Of a DNA stretch of 5,628 bases, positions 1 through 4,528 are shown in pieces; positions within the stretch are counted from its first letter, which is position 1, and the number at the start of each line of letters is the position of its first letter. The stretch comes from Rhodospirillales bacterium. GTDB taxonomy: Bacteria; Pseudomonadota; Alphaproteobacteria; Acetobacterales; Acetobacteraceae. The translations under genes were made by a program, and so were the position numbers. A model generated the notes under the pieces. That model ran no database searches and was not told the DNA's origin. It saw only the letters and a program-made list of their open reading frames with translations. The stretch spans positions 1 to 5,628 of the forward strand of contig CAHJXG010000116.1 in assembly GCA_903644035.1 (NCBI GenBank), given 5' to 3'.

Positions 1-356
1 GTCAGCGTGATGACCCCGATATAGGCGTCGCTGATCCGGCCGTAGAACATGAAGTAGCCGAGCAGCGCCGCGAACAGCATCGGCAGCAGGACCGCCAGCA
101 GCACCGGCATCGTGCTGTCCCCCATGTTCATCACCGCGACCGCGTAGGTGTAGCCGCCAAGGCCGAAGAACGCGGTCTGCCCGAACGACATGATGCCGCC
201 ATAGCCCCAGATGAACCCCTGGCTGAGCGCCAGCACCGCCATCGCCACGAACACCGTCATCTGCAGCAGGCCGAACAGGTCGAACACCAGCGGCAGGCCG
301 AGCAGCAGCGCCAGCCCCGCCGCGACCATGGCGGCGAAGCTGGCCCAGCCGGTCAC
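1..356 (-). CDS. LivM/UrtC-type ABC transporter permease, N-terminal part (cut by left edge)
   Basis: Inner-membrane permease of a branched-chain-amino-acid/urea/amide-family ABC importer, expected to pair with the LivH-type permease encoded just upstream. Only the first 118 codons are in the window; the gene continues past position 1. Hydrophobic stretches cover about residues 8-28, 33-50 and 83-104. The family hallmark G-IMSFGQTAFFGLGGYTYA lies at residues 54-72, followed by YGRISDAYIGVITL at 105-118, typical of the UrtC/LivM group. I chose the GTG start at 356 because its GTGA overlaps the stop of the preceding permease by four bases and a strong GGAGGAG (complement of 360-366) sits just before it. 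The first internal ATG (residue 10) is less well placed. The rest of this gene and the two ATPase genes would be expected further left, outside the window. The substrate cannot be read from this fragment. Confidence 0.9.
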   Translation of the reverse strand, partial: MTGWASFAAMVAAGLALLLGLPLVFDLFGLLQMTVFVAMAVLALSQGFIWGYGGIMSFGQTAFFGLGGYTYAVAVMNMGDSTMPVLLAVLLPMLFAALLGYFMFYGRISDAYIGVITL

Positions 357-1219
357 AGGCTCCTCCGCAGCAGCCGCCCGGTGATCCCCTGGGGCAGGAT
401 GCGGATCATGATGAGCGCCGCCAACAGCAGAGCGACCTGCCCGAACACCGGGGTGGTGAGGAAGGTCGCGACCTCGCTGATGCTGCCGAACAGCGTGGAG
501 GCGAGGCCGGTGCCGGTGACGATGGCAGGCCCCCCGCCCAGCACGGTGATGAAGGCCCGGGCGATGAACGCGCCGCCCATCACCGGCGACACGCCCGACA
601 CCGGCGCCAGCACGCCCCCCGCCAGGCCTGCCAGCGCGGAGCCGAGCGCGAACGTCATCATGTAGATCCGCTGCGGCGGCACGCCCAGCGCCGCCGCCAT
701 GTCCGGGTTCTGCATGGTGGCGCGCACGATCAGGCCGAACTTGGTGAAGCGCAGCACCAGCCACACGCCCGCCGCCATCGCCGCCGCCACCGCGATCACG
801 AACCAAGAGTACAGGCTCGTCTGGTAGCCGCCGATGGCGAAGCCGCCGAACGGTGCCGACACGCCGCGCACCGTGTTGCCGAAGATCGTGGTGATCAGCC
901 CGATCACCGCGAGGCTGAGGCCCCAGGTCGCCAGCATGGTGTCGATGATCCGGCCATACAGGAACCGGATGAACAGCCGCTCGACCAGCAGCCCGAACAG
1001 CCCCACCGCGAGCGGCGCCGCGACCAGCATCGCCACCCACAGGTTCAGCCCGGCATTGGCGCTCACCACCGTGGTGTAGGCGCCCAGCATCAGGAACTCG
1101 CCATGCGCCAGGTTGATGACCCGCATCATCCCGTAGATCACGCCGAGGCCGAGGCTGAGCAGCACCAGCACCGCGACGCTGTTGGCGACGTTGAACGCCA
1201 GAAGGGCGGTGAGCGCCAT
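353..1219 (-). CDS. LivH/UrtB-type branched-chain amino acid/urea/amide ABC transporter permease
   Basis: Integral inner-membrane subunit of an ABC importer, 288 residues, the normal length for LivH-type permeases. The signature VINLAHGEFLMLGAY lies at residues 34-48, and RFLYGRIIDTMLATWG (85-100) resembles the corresponding UrtB segment more than classical LivH (from memory of the families). The cytoplasmic coupling loop that contacts the ATPase falls around residues 166-190 (MQNPDMAAALGVPPQR). Membrane segments are visible at roughly 5-30, 60-80, 93-113, 137-157, 187-208, 218-240 and 256-275. The ATG start at 1219 lies 13 bases after the binding-protein stop, and a GAGG within the end of that gene can serve as ribosome binding site. 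Its stop overlaps the next permease start by four bases, so the two are probably translationally coupled. Family assignment is firm. Specificity for amide, urea or amino acid is inferred only from sequence flavour and from the neighbouring nitrile hydratase. Confidence 0.93.
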   Translation of the reverse strand: MALTALLAFNVANSVAVLVLLSLGLGVIYGMMRVINLAHGEFLMLGAYTTVVSANAGLNLWVAMLVAAPLAVGLFGLLVERLFIRFLYGRIIDTMLATWGLSLAVIGLITTIFGNTVRGVSAPFGGFAIGGYQTSLYSWFVIAVAAAMAAGVWLVLRFTKFGLIVRATMQNPDMAAALGVPPQRIYMMTFALGSALAGLAGGVLAPVSGVSPVMGGAFIARAFITVLGGGPAIVTGTGLASTLFGSISEVATFLTTPVFGQVALLLAALIMIRILPQGITGRLLRRSL

Positions 1220-1222
1220 GGC

Positions 1223-1232
1223 GGGCGCGCCC
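1223..1232. repeat. 10-bp perfect palindrome in the binding protein-permease gap
   Basis: GGGCGCGCCC fills most of the 13-nt gap between the binding-protein stop and the permease ATG. Structured spacers at this point are common in importer operons, where they help keep the periplasmic protein more abundant than the permease. This one has no loop as written and is made only of G and C in a GC-rich genome, so it may be chance. Confidence 0.2.
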
Positions 1233-2483
1233 TCAGGTCTTCACGTCGATCACGAACTGCTTGCTGAGCTTCGGCTCCTTGATCAGGTTGCACACCGCCG
1301 CGGTGTCCGAGGGCGCCTGGTCCGGGTAGGACTGGAACACGTCCCACTTCCGCTCCGCCGCCTTCGCGAGATAGGCGTTCCGGACCACATGGTGCGTGGC
1401 GTGGTCGATGGTGACCTTGCCCGAGGGGCCATCGACGGCGATGCCGGACTCCAGCGCCTCCGTCACCTTCATGCGGTCCAGCGACCCGGCCTTCTTCACC
1501 CCCTCCGCCCACAGCTTGAAGCCCTCGTAGGTGGCGCAGGCGAGTTCGCTGATATACGGCAGCTCCTGGCCGAACTTGCCGCGCACCGTCTTGGTGAACG
1601 CGGCGCTCGGGGCCGTGGACAGCTCCTCGTAGTAGCCGTAGCTCGTCACCACGCCGTCGCTCTCGGAGGGCGCGATGGTGGCGATCTCGTTGACCAAGCC
1701 AAAGGTGGTGGAGGCGATGGGGATCTTGCCCTTCATTCCCGCCGCCGCCCATTGCCGGTAGAACGCGGTGTGGTTGGAGCCGACCAGCGCCGACAGCACG
1801 ACGGACGGCCCGGCCTGCTGGATCTTGCTGATGGTCGCCGCGAACTCGGTGACGTCAAGCGGGAAGAACTCGGTCGCCTGCACCGTGCCGCCGCCGTCGC
1901 GCACGTACTTGCCCATCCACTTCGCGGTGATCTGGCCGTAGTTGTAGTCGGCCGCGATGATGTAGGCCTTCTTGCCCCAGGTCTCCATCGCGTAGGGCAC
2001 CAGCTTGTTGACCGTCTGCGCCGGGGTGGTGCCGGTGCAGAAGCAGTCGCGGTCGCACACGCCGCCCTCATACAGCACGTTGTAGAAGTACAGCGTCGCG
2101 TAGCGGTCGAACACCGGGCGGATCGCCTCCCGCGACGCCGAGGTGATGCCGCCGTGCACGACGGCCACCTTGTCCTTCAGCGCAAGCTGCTGCGCATATT
2201 GCGAGTAGAGCTGGATGGTGGACTGCGTGTCGTAGTTGACCAGCTCGACCTGCCGCCCCAGCAGGCCGCCGGCCGCGTTCGCCTCCTCCACCGCCAGGCG
2301 GATCGTGGCGTGCATCGCCTGGCCGGAGGAGCCGATGGGTCCCGACAGGTCGAGCAGGCTGCCGACCTTGATCGTGTCGGCGGCCAGCGCGTGCCGGGCG
2401 ACCAGCGGCGCCGCGAGCGCGCCTCCCGCAAGCGTGGCGGCCGATTGCAGCAGGCCGCGTCGCGAAGGGCGGAATGGGTGCAT
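1233..2483 (-). CDS. Tat-exported UrtA/FmdD-like periplasmic substrate-binding protein of the ABC importer
   Basis: Type I periplasmic binding protein (Peripla_BP_6 class) that captures the solute for the adjacent permeases; 416 residues. The N-terminus carries a twin-arginine signal, SRRGLLQ at residues 7-13, then a hydrophobic stretch (14-28) and an AxA site near residues 32-35, giving a mature protein starting near ADTIKVGSLLDLSGP. The first lobe has GSSGQAMHATIRLAVEEANA (51-70). A later segment, YNVLYEGG...CFCTGTTPAQ (134-156), and AADYNYGQITAKWM (177-190) place it with UrtA/FmdD/AmiC-like urea- and amide-binding proteins rather than the LivJ/LivK group. This is recognition by eye. The ATG at 2483 was chosen because GGAG sits 6 nt upstream and the Tat signal begins there; the reading frame stays open upstream to a start at 2564, but that would add 27 residues before the signal. 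Three cysteines (143, 147, 149) lie close together. It heads the leftward transporter operon, divergent from nitrile hydratase, suggesting an amide, urea or nitrile ligand (inference). Confidence 0.92.
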   Translation of the reverse strand: MHPFRPSRRGLLQSAATLAGGALAAPLVARHALAADTIKVGSLLDLSGPIGSSGQAMHATIRLAVEEANAAGGLLGRQVELVNYDTQSTIQLYSQYAQQLALKDKVAVVHGGITSASREAIRPVFDRYATLYFYNVLYEGGVCDRDCFCTGTTPAQTVNKLVPYAMETWGKKAYIIAADYNYGQITAKWMGKYVRDGGGTVQATEFFPLDVTEFAATISKIQQAGPSVVLSALVGSNHTAFYRQWAAAGMKGKIPIASTTFGLVNEIATIAPSESDGVVTSYGYYEELSTAPSAAFTKTVRGKFGQELPYISELACATYEGFKLWAEGVKKAGSLDRMKVTEALESGIAVDGPSGKVTIDHATHHVVRNAYLAKAAERKWDVFQSYPDQAPSDTAAVCNLIKEPKLSKQFVIDVKT

Positions 2484-2601
2484 GGTTGACTCCAGGATGG
2501 CGGCGAATGACGACGGAGCTACAAGCAAATCCCGGGCCACCAGGCGTGAGGGGACGGGTTCCACAGCGGCGAAGCCTGACCGGTATCGTCCTGCGGCGCA
2601 A

Positions 2602-2618
2602 CACGGCGATACGCCGTG
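2602..2618. promoter_or_regulatory. Perfect 7+7-bp inverted repeat, candidate operator in the divergent region
   Basis: CACGGCG, a three-base ATA spacer, then CGCCGTG: both arms match exactly. It lies between the divergently transcribed transporter and nitrile hydratase genes and about 25-45 bases downstream of the extended -10 box facing the transporter. That is where a repressor site or a leader hairpin for the transporter mRNA could act. No regulator gene is in the window, so the cognate protein is unknown. The match is seen directly; function is inferred, and short GC-rich repeats do arise by chance. Confidence 0.35.
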
Positions 2619-2641
2619 CTCCGACGAACCAGACGTTTGTT

Positions 2642-2650
2642 TTTATATCA
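2642..2650 (-). promoter_or_regulatory. Candidate extended -10 promoter for the transporter operon
   Basis: On the minus strand the sequence reads TGATATAAA: a TGn extension followed by TATAAA, five of six matches to TATAAT. It sits in the AT-rich island at about 2633-2660, the most AT-rich stretch in the window. No good -35 box is seen at 16-18 bases upstream (GAACGC region), as is tolerated for extended -10 promoters. Transcription would start near 2635 and give a leader of about 150 nt before the binding-protein ATG at 2483. Confidence 0.4.
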
Positions 2651-2704
2651 TATTATTCCGGATAGCGTTCTGCCTCCCTCTCGACGCCCTTCGGACAGAG
2701 CCGA

Positions 2705-2733
2705 TTGCGCGGACGTGGTTCTCGGTCTTAACT
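2705..2733 (+). promoter_or_regulatory. Weak candidate promoter for the nitrile hydratase operon
   Basis: TTGCGC (2705-2710) is followed after 17 bases by TTAACT (2728-2733). This matches the sigma-70 consensus at four of six and three of six positions and would start transcription about 25 bases before the alpha-subunit ATG. The match is poor and the operon could instead use the AT-rich island at 2633-2660 or an activator-dependent promoter. It is listed because no better plus-strand candidate was found in this 282-nt gap. Confidence 0.18.
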
Positions 2734-2765
2734 GCCTGTCGGAACGGCGCGAAGGGACCGAGGTC

Positions 2766-3389
2766 ATGCCAGACACGCACGAGGACCTGGACACGCGCGA
2801 GGATGATGTCGCGCTGCGGGTGCGCGCAATCGAAAGCCTGCTGATCGAAAAGGGGCTGGTGCAACCCGCGGCGCTCGCTGCCATTGTCGAGACCTATGAA
2901 ACCAAGATCGGCCCGCACAACGGCGCGCAGGTCGTGGCCCGCGCCTGGACCGACCCGGCCTTCAAGGCGCGCCTGCTCTCCAATGCCACGGGGGCCATCG
3001 CCGAGCTGGGCTTTTCCGGCGTGCAGGGCGAGGACATGGTCGTGGTGGAGAACACCCCTACAGTGCACAACATGGTCGTCTGCACCTTGTGCTCCTGCTA
3101 TCCATGGCCGACGCTTGGCCTGCCACCGAACTGGTACAAATCGGCGCCCTATCGCGCCCGCGTGGTCATCGACCCACGCGGCGTCCTCTCCGAGTTCGGC
3201 GTCGATCTGCCGCCGGAAAAAGAGGTCCGGGTCTGGGACAGCAACGCCGAACTGCGCTACCTCGTGCTGCCGGAGCGGCCGGCTGGAACCGAAGGCATGG
3301 ACGCGGCGGCGCTGGCCGCCCTGGTCACGCGCGACGCGATGATCGGCACGGGCGTCGCCGCGGCGGCTGGCGCAGGGGGCGCACCATGA
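2766..3389 (+). CDS. nthA: Cobalt-type nitrile hydratase alpha subunit
   Basis: Metal-carrying subunit of nitrile hydratase, a cytoplasmic enzyme that hydrates nitriles to amides; 207 residues, the usual length. The metal claw CTLCSC is at residues 106-111 (bases 3081-3098). By family knowledge Cys106, Cys109 and Cys111 and the backbone around Ser110 hold the metal, and Cys109 and Cys111 are oxidised to sulfinic and sulfenic acid. Thr107 and Tyr112 mark the non-corrin cobalt type; iron enzymes have CSLCSC followed by Thr. The flanking [20 protein letters not shown] (113-132) is strongly conserved. The ATG at 2766 was chosen because GAAGGGA precedes it by 8 nt and the protein then starts like other alpha subunits. 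The frame remains open upstream to 2616, but that extension has no family resemblance. The stop overlaps the next ATG (ATGA), so alpha and beta-N are coupled. The C-terminal 35 residues are Ala/Gly-rich and weakly conserved. Confidence 0.95.
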   Translation: MPDTHEDLDTREDDVALRVRAIESLLIEKGLVQPAALAAIVETYETKIGPHNGAQVVARAWTDPAFKARLLSNATGAIAELGFSGVQGEDMVVVENTPTVHNMVVCTLCSCYPWPTLGLPPNWYKSAPYRARVVIDPRGVLSEFGVDLPPEKEVRVWDSNAELRYLVLPERPAGTEGMDAAALAALVTRDAMIGTGVAAAAGAGGAP

Positions 3390-3697
3390 ACGGCGTGCAC
3401 GACCTCGGAGGCATGCACGGCATGGGGCCGATCAACCCCGAACCCAACGAGCCGGTGTTCCATGCGCCCTGGGAGCGCACCGTCTTCGGCCTGTTCATCA
3501 CCACCTTCGCCGGCGGCCACTTCAACGTGGACGAGTTCCGCCACGCCATCGAGCGGATGGACCCGGCGCACTATCTCCGATCCCCCTATTACGAGCATTG
3601 GCTGCACGCCATGGAAAGCCTGCTGGTGCAGCGCGGCGCGTTGACGCCGGACGAGATCGACGGGCGCATGGCGCAGCTTGCGAAGGAGCCGGCGTGA
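3386..3697 (+). CDS. Nitrile hydratase beta subunit, separate N-terminal half
   Basis: A 103-residue protein corresponding to the helical N-terminal domain of nitrile hydratase beta, which normally exceeds 200 residues as one chain. It begins with the standard [12 protein letters not shown], then [11 protein letters not shown] (21-31), [13 protein letters not shown] (46-58) and YYEHW (68-72). Arg52, Tyr68 and Trp72 match, even in numbering, the beta residues that contact the oxidised cysteines and line the active site in cobalt enzymes (family knowledge). The chain stops after LAKEPA, in the linker that joins the two beta domains in ordinary enzymes. ATG overlaps the alpha stop by four bases, with AGGGGG about 7 nt upstream; the TGA overlaps the ATG of the next gene. 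It could be a genuine third-subunit gene, as in thiocyanate hydrolase and toyocamycin nitrile hydratase, or the front half of a frameshifted beta gene. Intact motifs favour a functional product. Confidence 0.9.
   Translation: MNGVHDLGGMHGMGPINPEPNEPVFHAPWERTVFGLFITTFAGGHFNVDEFRHAIERMDPAHYLRSPYYEHWLHAMESLLVQRGALTPDEIDGRMAQLAKEPA
3683..3688 (+). promoter_or_regulatory. Ribosome binding site for the beta C-terminal half
   Basis: AAGGAG lies within the last codons of the beta-N gene (Lys-Glu) and 8 nt before the ATG at 3697, near-ideal spacing. It is the main sequence evidence that the second half of beta is translated from its own start rather than being lost through a frameshift. The stop and start overlap as TGATG, so re-initiation by the same ribosome is likely. 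Confidence 0.65.
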
Positions 3698-4053
3698 TGC
3701 CCGCATTGCCGGTCGAGGAGGTGGACGGGCTGATCGCCACCGGTGCCACCGCGCGCATGACGGATGCGGTCGAGCCGCGCTTCCGGCCCGGCGACCACGT
3801 GACGGTGCGCAACCTCAACCCCCTCACCCACACCAGGCTGCCTCGCTACGCCCGCGGCAAGACCGGCACCGTGGAGGCCGACCGCGGCGTGTTCTGCTTC
3901 AACGACACCAACGCGCATGGGCAGGGCCACAAGCCGCAGCACGTTTATGGCGTGCGCTTCGCCGCTCGCGATCTGTGGGGCGAGCAGGCCGCCGCACGCG
4001 ATGTGCTGTATCTGGATTTGTTCGAGGATTACATTGAGCCACATGGCACCTGA
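3697..4053 (+). CDS. Nitrile hydratase beta subunit, separate C-terminal half (SH3-like domain)
   Basis: A 118-residue protein equivalent to the C-terminal SH3-like barrel domain of nitrile hydratase beta (the alpha subunit of thiocyanate hydrolase is the same domain). VDGLIATGATAR (9-20) matches the region just after the domain linker of fused beta chains. FRPGDHVTVRNLNP (29-42), HTRLPRYARGKTGTVE (45-60) and HGQGHKPQHVYGVRF (74-88) are the conserved barrel motifs, and LWGEQAAARDVLYLDLFEDY (93-112) is the usual tail. One arginine of the RLPRYARGK motif (47, 50 or 53) should supply the second arginine touching the metal-site cysteines. The ATG at 3697 was chosen because AAGGAG precedes it by 8 nt and it overlaps the previous TGA; the open frame extends back to 3598 but that part has no family resemblance. 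Together with the preceding gene it makes one complete beta with almost nothing missing. Confidence 0.9.
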   Translation: MPALPVEEVDGLIATGATARMTDAVEPRFRPGDHVTVRNLNPLTHTRLPRYARGKTGTVEADRGVFCFNDTNAHGQGHKPQHVYGVRFAARDLWGEQAAARDVLYLDLFEDYIEPHGT

Positions 4054-4417
4054 CGCAGGCTGGCTGGGGGGCCTCGCGCCGCCGTCGATGCCGGGCGACC
4101 CGTCCGGCCCGGTGTTCCGTGAACCCTGGGAGGCGCAGGCCTTCGCGCTTGCGGTGGCGCTGCATCGGGCCGGGCACTTCACCTGGCCCGAATGGGTCGC
4201 GGTCATCAGCGCCGAGATCCGCCGGGCGCAGGCGGAGGGCGACCCGGACCTGGGATCGACCTACTACCGGCACTGGCTGGCGGCGTTGGAGAAGATCGTC
4301 GTCGCGAAGTCCCTGGCCGACGACGTCGATCTGCGCCTGCGCCGCCTCGAGTGCGCGGCCCATCCGCCTGGCAAACACAACCACCCGGCACGGCGCGAAC
4401 CGATCCGGGTGGGGTGA
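4043..4417 (+). CDS. Nitrile hydratase accessory (activator) protein
   Basis: A 124-residue protein of the nitrile hydratase accessory/activator family (P14K/NhlE type), which binds alpha and is needed for cobalt insertion and cysteine oxidation. It shares the fold and motifs of the beta N-terminal domain: GPVFREPWEAQAFALAVAL (22-40), GHFTWPEWV (44-52) and STYYRHWLAALEKIV (72-86), the YYxHW echoing YYEHW of beta. It lacks the MNGVHD start of a true beta. Residues 104-114 contain Cys104, His107, His112 and His114, a possible metal-handling tail. Two starts are plausible. ATG 4043 overlaps the previous gene by 11 nt but has only a weak TGAG nearby. TTG 4034 adds three residues and has GAGG (4024-4027) at 6-nt spacing. 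I list the ATG but the TTG could be the true start. As the last gene of the operon, its overlap suggests translational coupling to the hydratase. Confidence 0.88.
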   Translation: MAPDAGWLGGLAPPSMPGDPSGPVFREPWEAQAFALAVALHRAGHFTWPEWVAVISAEIRRAQAEGDPDLGSTYYRHWLAALEKIVVAKSLADDVDLRLRRLECAAHPPGKHNHPARREPIRVG

Positions 4418-4528
4418 ACGGCAGAGCACTCACCGCCGCCCGCCGCCTGTTCGCGCAGCATCGCCTGGGCACGATCGCAATCTGGGCACGCTCGCAGAGG
4501 GTGCGGCACACCGCGGTGGTCAGTCCAG
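4418..4528. other. Gap between convergent genes, no clear terminator
   Basis: This is 111 nt between the activator stop and the stop of the opposing glycosidase. It holds a near-perfect 15-nt direct repeat (4465-4479 and 4482-4496) and a 10-bp palindrome, CACCGCGGTG, at 4509-4518. I see no strong stem followed by a T run on either strand, so no intrinsic terminator can be supported. Short frames crossing it are antisense shadows. Confidence 0.5.
4465..4496. repeat. Two-copy 15-nt direct repeat, 17-nt period
   Basis: CTGGGCACGATCGCA at 4465-4479 recurs as CTGGGCACGCTCGCA at 4482-4496, with 14 of 15 bases identical and two bases between. It lies in the non-coding gap after the nitrile hydratase operon. 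It may be a local duplication or a binding site; nothing else in the window repeats it that I could see. Confidence 0.55.

Noticed and set aside
1182..2489. Long plus-strand open frame of 435 codons
   Set aside because: It lies antisense to the binding-protein gene. Its product is Arg/Gly/Leu/His-rich with no recognisable domain, as expected for an antisense frame in GC-rich coding DNA.
2766..4053. Identification as thiocyanate hydrolase
   Set aside because: The three-gene split and CTLCSC fit, but gene order (alpha-type first), the short subunits and the MNGVHD start with near-identical nitrile hydratase motifs fit nitrile hydratase better. It is not excluded without phylogeny.
4509..4518. 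Palindrome CACCGCGGTG as a terminator
   Set aside because: It has no loop, no following T run on either strand, and is short and GC-rich, so it does not qualify as an intrinsic terminator.
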